A stretch of 64,000 nt of DNA from Verrucomicrobiales bacterium. Its GTDB lineage: Bacteria > Verrucomicrobiota > Verrucomicrobiia > Limisphaerales > J093. The notes beneath the pieces were generated by a model. The model made no database searches. It was not told the DNA's origin and was given only the letters and a program-made list of their open reading frames with translations. Shown here piece after piece: positions 45,740 through 55,260 of this stretch. Both the position numbers and the translations under genes were made by a program. The DNA is taken from NCBI GenBank assembly GCA_024233215.1, contig JACKPW010000009.1, positions 201,860-265,859 of the forward strand, read 5' to 3'. How positions within the stretch are numbered: position 1 is the first letter of the stretch; every line of letters starts with the position of its first letter.

Positions 45740-48187
45740 TTGAGCGAGCAACTGGCACGAGATATCAAGCACGTCACCAGCCGTCTTGACGCGATCATCC
45801 GCGAACAGGCCGGTGAGGTGGTCTTTCAACATCTGGATCAGATCCGGCATCTGGCAGGCACGGCCCGGCGCCACGGGGACCGGATCAGCCTCCAGGCGAA
45901 GCGCACCCTCATCAACGCGATCTCCGCCGGCGAGGCCTATCAGATCGTTCATGCCCTGAGTCTGTTCTTCCAACTGGTGAACCTGTGCGAGGAGCGGGCG
46001 CGCGTGAGGCATCTGCGCGAGCACGAGGCTCCGTCGATGTCGCTGCGGCAGCTGTTCGAGGAGCTGAAGCAGGCCCGGGTTCCGGCGGCCCGATTACAGG
46101 AGTGCCTGGACGAACTGGAGATCCAGCCGGTGCTCACCGCTCATCCGACCGAGGCGAAGCGGCGGGCGGTGCTCAGTCAGCTCTGGCGACTGGCCTCCCA
46201 TTGGGACGATCCCGACGAGGTGATGGAGGCGCTCTGGCAGACCGAGGAGGTCCGGGAGCGGCGTGTGGGGCCGTTGCAGGAGGTTGAGAACACCGTCTTC
46301 TATTTCGACCACGCGATTTTCGAAACCGTTGCCCGTTTTTACGCGACGTTCGATGCCGAATTGGCGGCCGCCTATCCGACCGTGCGGCGACGGGGCCAGT
46401 TTCTCACCTTCGCCAGTTGGGTGGGAGGCGACCGGGACGGCAATCCGTTTGTCACTCCGGCGGTCAGTCGGGAGACGGCCCAGTGGCACACCTGCACGGC
46501 GATGGATTACTACGAGCGGGAATGTGCCCAACTCATGCGTGAGACCTCCCACGCGACCCCGGCTTCACGCGGGAAGCGACAGGTTTGGGCGTCGGACACG
46601 GTGATTCCCTTCCAACCCTACGAGATGTTGCGGGCGCAGCTCTCGGCGCTCCGGCGCAAACTGCGCTCCGGGAAGGCGAAGCTGCCTGAGATCCTGGGCA
46701 CGCTGGAGGAGGTTCAGCAGGGGTTGCTGGAGCAGAACGCCCACCGCGCGGCGCGGGGCCGCATCCAACGTCTGCTGACCCAGGTGCGCACGTTTGGCCT
46801 GCACCTCGCGGAACTTGATTTTCGTGACCACAGCGGGAAGCTGGACCATGCCGAGGCGGAGATCATCGAGGAGTTGCGTGCGATTCGCGACATTCAGGCG
46901 GCCCACGGTCCGGAGGCGGCGCACCGGTTCATCATCAGCATGACCCGCTGCGCGGGCGATCTCCTGCGGGTCACGCGGCTGGCCGCGAAGCTCCGCCTCC
47001 GGCAGCTCGACGTGGTGCCGTTGTTCGAGACCATCCAGGACCTGGAAAACGCCGCCGGAATTCTCGCCGAACTCTGGACCGAACCGACCTACCGGGCCCA
47101 CCTGAAGCGACGTGGCCAGGTGCAGGAGGTGATGGTGGGCTATTCCGATTCCAACAAGGACGGGGGTTATCTTGCGGCCAACTGGTTTCTCTACCGGGCG
47201 CAGAAGGAAATGTCGCGGGTCGCCGGGAAGCACGGGGTCAAACTGCGGTTCTTCCACGGCAAGGGCGGGACCATTGACCGGGGCGGGGGAGCCAGCTACC
47301 GCAGCCTGCGGGCTCAACCGCATGCGGCGCACGACGGGCGCATCCGGATCACGGAACAGGGGGAGGTGATCTCGCTCAAATACTCCAACCCGGCGATTGC
47401 CCAACGCAATCTGGAACAGCTCACTTCCGCGGTCATCGGGATCCAGTGCCTCCCGGAGTCCCAACCGCTGATGTCCCAGTTGTCCCGCTGGGAAGGCTGG
47501 ATGGATCAGCTCGCGCGGCTTTCCTTCGAGGCGTACCAGAAGCTCGTCTACCGCACACCCGAGTTCGCAGACTACTTCTGGCAGGCCACACCCATCGACC
47601 TCATCGAGCATCTGCGGCTGGGGTCACGCCCGGCGCGCCGAATCCAGTCGAGTGACATCCGACAACTGCGGGCCATCCCCTGGGTGTTCGCGTGGACGCA
47701 GTCGCGCCATTTGTTGTCCGCATGGTACGGGGTGGGTCAGGCGCTGGAAACCTTCGCGCGGACGCAGCCGGACGGGTTGGCGGGATTGCGGGACATGTAT
47801 GAGCACTGGCCGTTCTTCCGGGCCGTCATTGACAATGCCGAAGTGTCGCTCGCGAAGACGGACCTGGGGATCGCCGCGGAGTATGCAGCCCTGGTGCGCT
47901 CGGCGACGGTCCGAAACAAGATCCACGGAGCCATCCGGCGCGAGCACCGGCGTTCGGTGGAGATGGTTCTGAAGGTGGTTCAACGCAGCGAGTTGCTCGA
48001 GAACCAGCCGGTGCTCGCGCAGTCGATTGCCCGTCGCAATCCCTACGTTGATCCGCTGAACTACCTCCAGTTGAGGTTTCTGACCCGTTGGCGCAAGGCG
48101 GGCGAGAAGCAGCGAACCGAAGTCCTGCGGCGCCTCCTGGCGCTCAGCGTTAACGGCATCGCCTTCGGCATGAAGAGTACCGGCTGA
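45740..48187 (+). CDS. ppc: Phosphoenolpyruvate carboxylase
   Basis: The 815-residue enzyme makes oxaloacetate from PEP and bicarbonate, replenishing the TCA cycle. The catalytic His135 is in VLTAHPTEAKRR. Other signatures are FASWVGGDRDGNPFVTP, VMVGYSDSNKDGGYLAANW, FFHGKGGTIDRGGG and AIPWVFAWTQSRHLLSAWYG. The C-terminus lacks the usual QNTG ending and reads FGMKSTG, as in shorter bacterial forms. The start is TTG 45740 (SEQLARDIKH); no better ATG lies upstream in frame. Confidence 0.93.
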   Translation: MSEQLARDIKHVTSRLDAIIREQAGEVVFQHLDQIRHLAGTARRHGDRISLQAKRTLINAISAGEAYQIVHALSLFFQLVNLCEERARVRHLREHEAPSMSLRQLFEELKQARVPAARLQECLDELEIQPVLTAHPTEAKRRAVLSQLWRLASHWDDPDEVMEALWQTEEVRERRVGPLQEVENTVFYFDHAIFETVARFYATFDAELAAAYPTVRRRGQFLTFASWVGGDRDGNPFVTPAVSRETAQWHTCTAMDYYERECAQLMRETSHATPASRGKRQVWASDTVIPFQPYEMLRAQLSALRRKLRSGKAKLPEILGTLEEVQQGLLEQNAHRAARGRIQRLLTQVRTFGLHLAELDFRDHSGKLDHAEAEIIEELRAIRDIQAAHGPEAAHRFIISMTRCAGDLLRVTRLAAKLRLRQLDVVPLFETIQDLENAAGILAELWTEPTYRAHLKRRGQVQEVMVGYSDSNKDGGYLAANWFLYRAQKEMSRVAGKHGVKLRFFHGKGGTIDRGGGASYRSLRAQPHAAHDGRIRITEQGEVISLKYSNPAIAQRNLEQLTSAVIGIQCLPESQPLMSQLSRWEGWMDQLARLSFEAYQKLVYRTPEFADYFWQATPIDLIEHLRLGSRPARRIQSSDIRQLRAIPWVFAWTQSRHLLSAWYGVGQALETFARTQPDGLAGLRDMYEHWPFFRAVIDNAEVSLAKTDLGIAAEYAALVRSATVRNKIHGAIRREHRRSVEMVLKVVQRSELLENQPVLAQSIARRNPYVDPLNYLQLRFLTRWRKAGEKQRTEVLRRLLALSVNGIAFGMKSTG

Positions 48188-48239
48188 GCGAAGCCCTCCG
48201 CGGGATGCCGACCGGCACGGTTGCGGAATACACCATACC

Positions 48240-51200
48240 ATGGCCATCAGAGCCGCACTCCATCATCGGACGGTCTACGCGTATGACCGTGACGTCGAAC
48301 TGGGTCCGCAGGTGGTTCGCCTGCGCCCCGCTCCGCATTGTCGGACCCCCATCCTCAGCTATTCGCTGCGGATCGAGCCCGGTCCGCCGGGCAAGGGGCA
48401 TTTCATCAACTGGCAACAGGACCCGCATGGCAACCACCTGGCCCGGTTGGTGTTTCCGGAAAAGGTCCGCCGGTTCGCCGTCGAGGTCGATCTCGTCGCG
48501 GACCTGACAGTGATCAACCCGTTCGAGTTCTTCCTCGAAAAGAGCGCGGAGCAGTGTCCGTTCGTGTACGACGATCACCTGCGCCGCGAGCTTGCGCCGT
48601 ACCTGGAGACGCTTCCCGCGCCCGAAGCGGGGGAACGGTTCGAGGCGTTCCTGGCGCAGGTCGACCGCTCACCGCGCGCCACGGTCGGCTTTCTTGTCAA
48701 TCTCAACCAGATGGTGAACCGCGCGCTGCGATACACGCTGCGGATGGATCCGGGGGTGCGGACGCCGGAGGAGACGCTGGTTCTGGGGAGCGGTTCCTGT
48801 CGGGACATGACGTGGTTCATGGTGCAGCTCCTCCGCCGGTGCGGGCTGGCGGCGCGGTTCGTCTCCGGGTATTCCATTCAGCTGGTCGCTGATCTGAAAC
48901 CGATCGATCCGGACGCGCCTGCCGGAGTGGTCCAGGACATCACCGACCTGCATGCCTGGACCGAGGTGTATCTGCCGGGTGCCGGGTGGGTGGGGTTGGA
49001 TGCCACCAGCGGGCTCATGTGTGGTGAGGGACACCTGCCCCTGGCGTGTTCCCCCTCGCCGACCAGCGCGGCACCGATCACCGGCAGCGTGAGTGAATCG
49101 CGCGTGCAATTTGACGTGCAGATGTCGGTGACGCGCATTCACGAGGACCCGCGGGTTACCCGGCCCTATACCGAGGAGCAATGGGGGGAGATCCTGGCCA
49201 CCGGGCAAGCCATCGACCGGCGGTTGGCCCGCAACGACGTGCGGCTTTCGATGGGGGGCGAACCCACGTTTGTTTCATTGGACGATCCTGACGGTGCCGA
49301 GTGGAACACGGCGGCGGTGGGAAAAGCCAAGCGGACGTTGTCGGAGCAGTTGATCCGGCGGTTGCGGGCACGCTTTGGCGGGGGGGGGCTGCTCCATTTC
49401 GCGCAGGGGAAATGGTATCCGGGGGAACCGCTGCCCCGATGGTCCTTGAACCTCTACTGGCGGCGCGACGGCGAACCGATGTGGAGGGATCCGGATCTCA
49501 TTGCCGACGGCCAGCATGATTACGGTTTCACCCACACCCACGCCGCCCGGTTCATGCAGGAGATGGCGCGGGTGTTGGATGTGAACCCGAAGTACATCAA
49601 CGCGGCTTTCGAGGACGCCGATCACTTTGAGAAGTTGCGCCGACATCTGCCCGTCAATGTGACCGCGCTGGAGAACCACCTGGAGGATCCGCTGACCAGC
49701 GCACGGTTGCGCCGCCTGGCCGAACGCGGCACCCAGACTCCGGTGGGGTTCATCCTTCCGCTCGAACGCCGCGAAACCCACGACGGCCCGACCTGGCACA
49801 GCGGCTTGTGGATGCTCCAGGGGCGGCGGATCGCCCTGGTGCCCGGTGATTCGCCCATCGGACTCCGGTTGCCGCTGGACTCCTTGCCATGGGTGGAATC
49901 CGGGGACGCCCCCATCCTTGAGGCGCAGGATCCCTTTGAGGTGCGCGCCTCTCTGCCCGTTTACCCGACGCGGGGAGCTTCCGGCGAACAGCTTGAACGG
50001 GTCGTGCCCGGCCCGGTTGGAGATCAGCAGGTGATTGTGCCTCAGCGGTTGGGACAGGAACCCTTTGCGGGGGACCCGGCCAATCCGGCCGACCGCGCCC
50101 CGCGGGTGGGAGAATCGGCGCGCTGGGTGATTCGAACCGCCCTTTGCGTCGAGGCGCGGGAGGGGCGTTTGTACGCGTTCCTGCCGCCCACCCGTCGCAT
50201 CGAGGATTACCTCGCGTTGGTGGCCGCGGTCGAGACGACGGCAAGTCGCGTGGGGATGCCGGTGATCATCGAAGGGTACACGCCGCCCTCGGATCACCGG
50301 GTCGAGTGCATCAAGGTGACGCCCGATCCGGGGGTCATCGAGGTCAACATTCATCCCGCGCATACCTGGGAACAGCTCGTGCACAACACGGAGGTGCTCT
50401 ACGAGGAGGCCCGTCAATGCCGCCTGGGCACCGAGAAGTTCATGCTCGACGGCCGGCATACGGGGACCGGAGGCGGCAACCATGTTGTCATCGGGGCCGC
50501 AGCCCCCCCCGACAGTCCACTGCTCCGTCGTCCCGATCTGCTGCGGAGTCTGGTGAGTTACTGGAACAATCACCCGTCGTTGAGCTACCTGTTCAGCGGC
50601 CTGTTCATCGGTCCCACCAGCCAGGCGCCCCGGGTGGACGAGGGCCGCGCGGACGCCGTATACGAGCTGGAGATCGCCAACGGGTTGGTGCCGGATCCAC
50701 CGCTGGATTCCGAAACCGGGCGCATGGGCACGCCCGGTGTCCCCCCGGCGTTTCCTCCCTGGCTGACGGACCGGGTGTTCCGCCATCTGCTGACGGATCT
50801 CACCGGCAACACGCATCGGGCGGAGTTCTGCATCGACAAGCTTTACTCGCCGGACAGTTCGAGTGGTCGGCTGGGTCTGCTGGAGTTCCGTGGCTTCGAG
50901 ATGCCGCCGCACTGGCGAATGAGCCTGGCCCAGATGCTGCTGTTGCGCGCGCTGATTGCGCGGTTCTGGGAACGTCCCTACCGGGCGCCGCTCAAGCGTT
51001 GGGGCACCCAGTTGCACGATCAGTTTCTGCTGCCGCACTTCTGTGCGGAGGATTTCCGGAGCGTGCTCGACGAACTGGCGGAGGACGGTTTTCGCCTGCA
51101 GCCCGCCTGGTACGCCGCGTTCCTCGAGTTCCGCTTTCCGGTGTTGGGCCGGGTGAACTATGACGGGATCACCCTGGAACTGCGGCAGGCCATCGAACCC

Positions 51201-51728
51201 TGGCTGGTGCTGGGGGAGGAGGCCGGCTCCGGCGGAACCACGCGCTACGTCGATTCCTCGGTCGAACGGATGCAGGTCAAGGTTTCCGGCATGACCGGAG
51301 GCACCGGGGGGCGGCACCTCGTGTCGGTGAATGGGGTGGCTCTGCCGCTGACGCCGACCGGTCGGGCGGGGGAGTATGTGGCCGGGCTTCGCTACCGGGC
51401 CTGGCAGCCGGCTTCCTGCCTGCACCCCACCATCGCGCCGCATTCCCCCTTGGCGTTCGATCTTGTGGATGCCTGGGCTGGCCAGGGGGCCTCACCGGGC
51501 GATGGGGTCGAAGGGGAACTGACCGGCCGGGCGATTGGAGGGTGCACCTATCACGTGGCGCATCCCGGGGGGCGGAACTACGAGACCTTTCCGGTGAACG
51601 CACTCGAGGCCGAGGCCCGTCGCGTGGCGCGCTTCTTCGCGCACGGACACACCCCCGGCAACATCCGCGTCCGACGCACCGCACCGAGCATCGAAATGCC
51701 CCGGACACTCGACCTGCGCCGTGTTTAG
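48240..51728 (+). CDS. Transglutaminase-like protein fused to DUF2126
   Basis: The 1162-residue product starts with a bacterial transglutaminase N-terminal domain (TVYAYDRDVELGPQVVRLRP). The transglutaminase-like protease core follows, with triad Cys187 (SGSCRDMTW), His238 (DLHAWTEVY) and Asp254 (VGLDATSG). From about residue 310 it is DUF2126 (SMGGEPTFVS, AQGKWYPGEPLPRW, LDGRHTGTGGGNHVVIG, YSPDSSSGRLGLLEFRGFEMPP). These proteins usually occur with ATP-grasp and alpha-E proteins in a peptide-modifying cluster; neither partner is nearby. ATG 48240 (MAIRAALHHRTVYAYD) fits the family start. It begins 52 bp after ppc. Confidence 0.92.
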   Translation: MAIRAALHHRTVYAYDRDVELGPQVVRLRPAPHCRTPILSYSLRIEPGPPGKGHFINWQQDPHGNHLARLVFPEKVRRFAVEVDLVADLTVINPFEFFLEKSAEQCPFVYDDHLRRELAPYLETLPAPEAGERFEAFLAQVDRSPRATVGFLVNLNQMVNRALRYTLRMDPGVRTPEETLVLGSGSCRDMTWFMVQLLRRCGLAARFVSGYSIQLVADLKPIDPDAPAGVVQDITDLHAWTEVYLPGAGWVGLDATSGLMCGEGHLPLACSPSPTSAAPITGSVSESRVQFDVQMSVTRIHEDPRVTRPYTEEQWGEILATGQAIDRRLARNDVRLSMGGEPTFVSLDDPDGAEWNTAAVGKAKRTLSEQLIRRLRARFGGGGLLHFAQGKWYPGEPLPRWSLNLYWRRDGEPMWRDPDLIADGQHDYGFTHTHAARFMQEMARVLDVNPKYINAAFEDADHFEKLRRHLPVNVTALENHLEDPLTSARLRRLAERGTQTPVGFILPLERRETHDGPTWHSGLWMLQGRRIALVPGDSPIGLRLPLDSLPWVESGDAPILEAQDPFEVRASLPVYPTRGASGEQLERVVPGPVGDQQVIVPQRLGQEPFAGDPANPADRAPRVGESARWVIRTALCVEAREGRLYAFLPPTRRIEDYLALVAAVETTASRVGMPVIIEGYTPPSDHRVECIKVTPDPGVIEVNIHPAHTWEQLVHNTEVLYEEARQCRLGTEKFMLDGRHTGTGGGNHVVIGAAAPPDSPLLRRPDLLRSLVSYWNNHPSLSYLFSGLFIGPTSQAPRVDEGRADAVYELEIANGLVPDPPLDSETGRMGTPGVPPAFPPWLTDRVFRHLLTDLTGNTHRAEFCIDKLYSPDSSSGRLGLLEFRGFEMPPHWRMSLAQMLLLRALIARFWERPYRAPLKRWGTQLHDQFLLPHFCAEDFRSVLDELAEDGFRLQPAWYAAFLEFRFPVLGRVNYDGITLELRQAIEPWLVLGEEAGSGGTTRYVDSSVERMQVKVSGMTGGTGGRHLVSVNGVALPLTPTGRAGEYVAGLRYRAWQPASCLHPTIAPHSPLAFDLVDAWAGQGASPGDGVEGELTGRAIGGCTYHVAHPGGRNYETFPVNALEAEARRVARFFAHGHTPGNIRVRRTAPSIEMPRTLDLRRV

Positions 51729-51752
51729 AGCCTTCCCGGAGAAGCCGTAGCC

Positions 51753-51778
51753 GTAGCCGCGGACGTCAGTCCGCGCAT
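51753..51778 (+). repeat. Single GTAG REP element
   Basis: GTAG is followed by arms GCGGAC and GTCCGC around GTCA, 24 bp after the stop of the transglutaminase-DUF2126 gene. No inverted partner is found nearby. It lies between convergent genes and could also act as a terminator. Confidence 0.75.
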
Positions 51779-51866
51779 GTCGAATCGGGAGGCAGTGCCG
51801 TGGCATTTCCTGGGACTGAGCCCGGGTTGATCTCCGTTTCGGTACAGCGTGTTCCGTGCCGCCGGT

Positions 51867-52904
51867 TCAGGCGCGGCGAGTGGATGCCTCGGTTTTCACG
51901 TAGTGCAGGAGCACTGGGGCAAGGATCATCCCGGGAATCCCCATCAGCTTCTCCCCGATGACCAGCCCGATGAGGGTCAGCCACATGGGATTCTTGATCC
52001 GGTCCCCGATGATCTTGCTGTTGAGGAAGTACTCCAGCTTGTGGATCACCATGAGGTAGATCAGCGAAAGCAGGGCCACACGGGGGCTGATGGTGAAGCC
52101 AACCCCCAGGATGAGCGTGTTGCTGACCAGGTTTCCGACGATGGGAAGCAGTCCGCAGAGGAAGGTCAACGCCACGAGTACGGTGACGAAGGGAAATCCG
52201 TTGACGAGCAGGTAACCAGCCGTGAGGGCGGTGTTGATGGCGGAGATGATGAGTTGGGCGCCCATGACGGTGACGAAGCTGTGGTAGAAGCTCCGAAACC
52301 TCAGCGTCAGCGCCTGGCTGGTGCGTCCATAGAGGTTTTCCGTGTCCGCCCCCTGTTTGCCGCGATTCCAGCGGGGGTCCAGGTAGAGGCTCACCGCGGC
52401 CACCAGTCCCACGAGCAGGGTCACCATCTCGAAAGTCGCCGCCCGCAGGTAGTGTCCCACATTCCCGATCCCTTCGGAGACCTCGCTGATCGCCACCTTG
52501 CGGAGGCTGGCGATGTCCGTGAACGGAAGCGGAATGCCCTTCTGCTCCGCCCAGTCGGTGATTGCCGGGATGGTGGTTTCAGCGATCCTGGGGAGCGTGA
52601 CATAGGCCTGTCGGCCGAAGGCGAAGACGCCGTAGCCGATCGTGAGAACCAGGATGACATACAAGGCCACGCCCAGGGGTTTGCGCCCTCCGAAGCCAAG
52701 GCGCGAAACCGCCAGGTAGCCGAACAGGCCGGTGAGCAGCAACACCGCCAGGTGCAGCCACACCATCAGGACGAACAGCCCGGCCATGATCCCATACGAA
52801 AGCCGCGTCGTCCGGTCGAGGGACGGGGAGGGAGCCGGTTCCGACCTGTGTTCTTCAGCGTCAGGCACGGGGGGAATCCTGTGCCCCTGCGCCGGCAAGT
52901 CCAC
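51867..52904 (-). CDS. AI-2E family permease-like membrane protein
   Basis: The 345-residue product has about seven transmembrane segments and the PF01594-type C-terminus (IIGDRIKNPMWLTLIGLVIG followed by EKLMGIPGMILAPVLLHYV). Family members export autoinducer-2 or other small solutes or act as sodium/proton antiporters; the substrate is unknown here. The start is GTG 52904, preceded by AAGGA 5 nt upstream. It begins 15 bp after the NifU-like gene and ends the SUF operon, though it may simply be read through. Confidence 0.88.
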   Translation of the reverse strand: MDLPAQGHRIPPVPDAEEHRSEPAPSPSLDRTTRLSYGIMAGLFVLMVWLHLAVLLLTGLFGYLAVSRLGFGGRKPLGVALYVILVLTIGYGVFAFGRQAYVTLPRIAETTIPAITDWAEQKGIPLPFTDIASLRKVAISEVSEGIGNVGHYLRAATFEMVTLLVGLVAAVSLYLDPRWNRGKQGADTENLYGRTSQALTLRFRSFYHSFVTVMGAQLIISAINTALTAGYLLVNGFPFVTVLVALTFLCGLLPIVGNLVSNTLILGVGFTISPRVALLSLIYLMVIHKLEYFLNSKIIGDRIKNPMWLTLIGLVIGEKLMGIPGMILAPVLLHYVKTEASTRRA

Positions 52905-52919
52905 TCCAATCCTTCAGGA

Positions 52920-53393
52920 TCAGAGCACGACCACCTGGCGGCTTTTCTCCCGCGCGGTTCCGAGCATGGTGCCCAGCAGATGGTCGCCATCGTCCGGACC
53001 GGCGGGGGCGGCAGCCGGGGTTTCCGGAGAGAGGGCCGCCTTCAACGCGCCCTCGACGAGTTCGGCGCAGTGGATCTTCATCGGGGGGAGGGGGCCCAGT
53101 TCGCCACTCAAGGCTCCGGCTTCCAACGCCAGGGCCTCGTCGGCGGTTTTGCCCCGGATCATTTCGGTGGCCATGCTGGCCACGGCAATGGCCGTCTCGC
53201 AGCCGAAGGACTGGAAACTGGCGCGATCGATCACCTTGCGCCCATTCTCCTCCCGGAACTTCACCCACATCCGCAGCATCTCACCGCACGAACTGTTGCC
53301 GACTTCCCCGACGGCATCCGCATCCGTCAGCTCCCCGAGGTTGCGCGGATTGCGAATGAGTTCCTGGATGCGGTCCTGTAGGTCCGGGTTCAT
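52920..53393 (-). CDS. IscU/NifU N-terminal-like Fe-S scaffold
   Basis: The 157-residue product has the three scaffold cysteines of the IscU/NifU family: SSCGEMLRM, FGCETAIAVAS and KIHCAELVEGAL. The C-terminal extension (LSPETPAAAPAGPDDG...) is linker-like. It would hold a nascent Fe-S cluster, and the operon also encodes SufU, so two scaffolds are present. Its ATG overlaps the stop of the upstream rhodanese gene by 4 bp, indicating translational coupling. Confidence 0.85.
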   Translation of the reverse strand: MNPDLQDRIQELIRNPRNLGELTDADAVGEVGNSSCGEMLRMWVKFREENGRKVIDRASFQSFGCETAIAVASMATEMIRGKTADEALALEAGALSGELGPLPPMKIHCAELVEGALKAALSPETPAAAPAGPDDGDHLLGTMLGTAREKSRQVVVL

Positions 53394-53959
53394 GGCGTTG
53401 TGGGTGAGTCGAGGCGATAGCGCTTCATGGTGGGATCGATGTCCCGGGCCCAGGCATCCACGCCGCCGTCCAGGCAGCGAACATTGGAGAAACCGTGACC
53501 CTGGAAGTAAGCGGCGGCATCGAGCGCGCCCGTGCCGGTGTGATCGCAGATGATCAGCAGGTCACCCTTCGGCCAGTGCCCCATGATTTCCTGCAGCGAA
53601 TCCTGGGTGAGGCGGTGCGCCCCGTCGATGTGGGCCGTCTCCCACTCCTCGCGGGACCGGATGTCCAGCAGACGGGCTGCGGGATTGTCCCGGACCGCCG
53701 AGGCCACTTCGGATGGGGCCATGAGCTGTCGCTGATCGGCGTTGTGGCTCTCCTGCAGGTGGGCCATGACCTCGTTGACATCGAGGTTGTCGTTGCGGGC
53801 ACACAGCTTGGCGAGCGTTTCCGTGGGGCTGAAGCCGCAACTGCTGCAACCGCCGATGTGGTACCGACGAAAGAGCGCACGACGGGCGCCGGGAAGGGCC
53901 TCGAGCACCTCGGCCATTGTGGATTCGGAGTGAATGGGATTCGTCTGGGTTGTGGTCAT
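53390..53959 (-). CDS. Rhodanese-like protein with N-terminal CxxC domain
   Basis: The 189-residue product has an N-terminal DUF1858-like redox domain (HIGGCSSCGFSPTETL, a CxxC pair) and a rhodanese domain (ARLLDIRSREEWETAHIDGA). The active-site Cys is in LIICDHTGTGALDAAAYF, giving an unusual loop with no Arg. It probably carries or delivers persulfide sulfur to the adjacent SUF machinery. The ATG at 53959 is preferred; an in-frame TTG at 53986 overlaps the sufS stop and is an alternative. The following scaffold gene overlaps its stop. Confidence 0.8.
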   Translation of the reverse strand: MTTTQTNPIHSESTMAEVLEALPGARRALFRRYHIGGCSSCGFSPTETLAKLCARNDNLDVNEVMAHLQESHNADQRQLMAPSEVASAVRDNPAARLLDIRSREEWETAHIDGAHRLTQDSLQEIMGHWPKGDLLIICDHTGTGALDAAAYFQGHGFSNVRCLDGGVDAWARDIDPTMKRYRLDSPTTP

Positions 53960-53982
53960 TCGCGGTTCAGCGAGCGGAGGGT

Positions 53983-55245
53983 TCAAGCCGAGAAGAACCG
54001 GCGGATCTCCGAGAGCACCTCGATCAGCCGATCCACCTCGGTCCGGGTGTTGTAGAAATAGAAACTGGCGCGTGCGGTGGAGGCGACCCCCAGTTTGCGC
54101 ATCAAAGGCTGGTTGCAGTGATGCCCGCCGCGGAGGGCCACCCCGTACTGGTCCGCGACGGTCACGAGATCGTGCGCGTGGACGTCGTCCAGCAGAAAGC
54201 TGACCACCCCACTGCGACCGGCGTTGGGGCCGAACAGGCGGACGCCGGAAAGGGACTTGAGCCTTTCGAAAGCGTAGGCGGCCAGTTCTTGATCGTGCGC
54301 GAAGATGCGATCACGTCCCAGCCCGTCGAGGTAGTCCATCGCCGCGTGCAGGCCGACGGCGCCCGCGATGTCCGGGGTGCCCGCCTCAAACTTGTGCGGC
54401 GGCGTGTTCCACCGGCTCTCATGATAATCCACGGAGGAGATCATCTCTCCGCCGCCCTGCCACGGGGGCATGGCCTCGAGCAGTTCCTGGCGGCCATAAA
54501 GCAGGCCGATGCCGGTCGGACCGCACATCTTGTGGCCGGAGCAGGCCAGGAAATCGCAACCCAGCTCCTGCACGTCCAGCGGCAGGTGACCGGCGCTTTG
54601 GGCGGCGTCCAGCAGGGTGACGATGCCCTTCCGACGCGCGCGGGCGAAAAGCCCGGCGACGGGGTTGACCGTCCCGAGGGTGTTGGACACGTGGGTGCAG
54701 GCGAACAGCCGGACGTGGTTGTCCAGCAGTTCGTCGAACCGGCTGAGATCCAGGAGTCCGTCGTCGCCGGTCACGGGAATGAACGAGAGCGTTGCCCCGG
54801 TCCGTTGGGCGATGAGCTGCCAGGGCACCAGATTGCTGTGGTGCTCCATCTCGGTCAGCAGGATGCGGTCCCCGGGCTTCAGGTTCGCGGCGCCCCAGGT
54901 GTTGGCGACGAGATTGATCGACTCCGTGGTGCCGCGGGTGAACACGATCTCCTCCGGTCGGCCGGCTCGGAGGAACTCGGCGGCCCGCCGGCGGGCACCT
55001 TCGAAGGCGTGGGTGGCGCGGTTGCTCAGTTCATGAATGCCGCGATGCACATTGGCGTTGTCGCAGCGGTAGTAGTGGTCCAGCGCCTGCAGCACCGGGA
55101 GCGGTTTCTGACTGGTGGCGGCGCTGTCGAAATAGACCAGGGGATGACCGTTGACCTGTTGGTCCAGCGTTGGGAAGTCAGGGCGGACGGCCGACCAGGT
55201 TCCAGCCTCGACGGGGGCGCGGGGGTTCTTCACAGGGGCGTTCAT
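53983..55245 (-). CDS. sufS: SufS-type cysteine desulfurase
   Basis: The 420-residue PLP enzyme takes sulfur from cysteine as an enzyme-bound persulfide. Motifs: VYFDSAATSQKPLPV, NVHRGIHELSNRAT, EMEHHSNLVPWQ, PLP Lys239 in ACSGHKMCGPTG and the persulfide Cys377 in RGGHHCNQPLM. The short loop and sequence point to group II (SufS). It is the main sulfur donor of the operon, with sufT upstream and the rhodanese downstream. Confidence 0.95.
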   Translation of the reverse strand: MNAPVKNPRAPVEAGTWSAVRPDFPTLDQQVNGHPLVYFDSAATSQKPLPVLQALDHYYRCDNANVHRGIHELSNRATHAFEGARRRAAEFLRAGRPEEIVFTRGTTESINLVANTWGAANLKPGDRILLTEMEHHSNLVPWQLIAQRTGATLSFIPVTGDDGLLDLSRFDELLDNHVRLFACTHVSNTLGTVNPVAGLFARARRKGIVTLLDAAQSAGHLPLDVQELGCDFLACSGHKMCGPTGIGLLYGRQELLEAMPPWQGGGEMISSVDYHESRWNTPPHKFEAGTPDIAGAVGLHAAMDYLDGLGRDRIFAHDQELAAYAFERLKSLSGVRLFGPNAGRSGVVSFLLDDVHAHDLVTVADQYGVALRGGHHCNQPLMRKLGVASTARASFYFYNTRTEVDRLIEVLSEIRRFFSA

Positions 55246-55260
55246 GGCGGGGCCTCCAGC

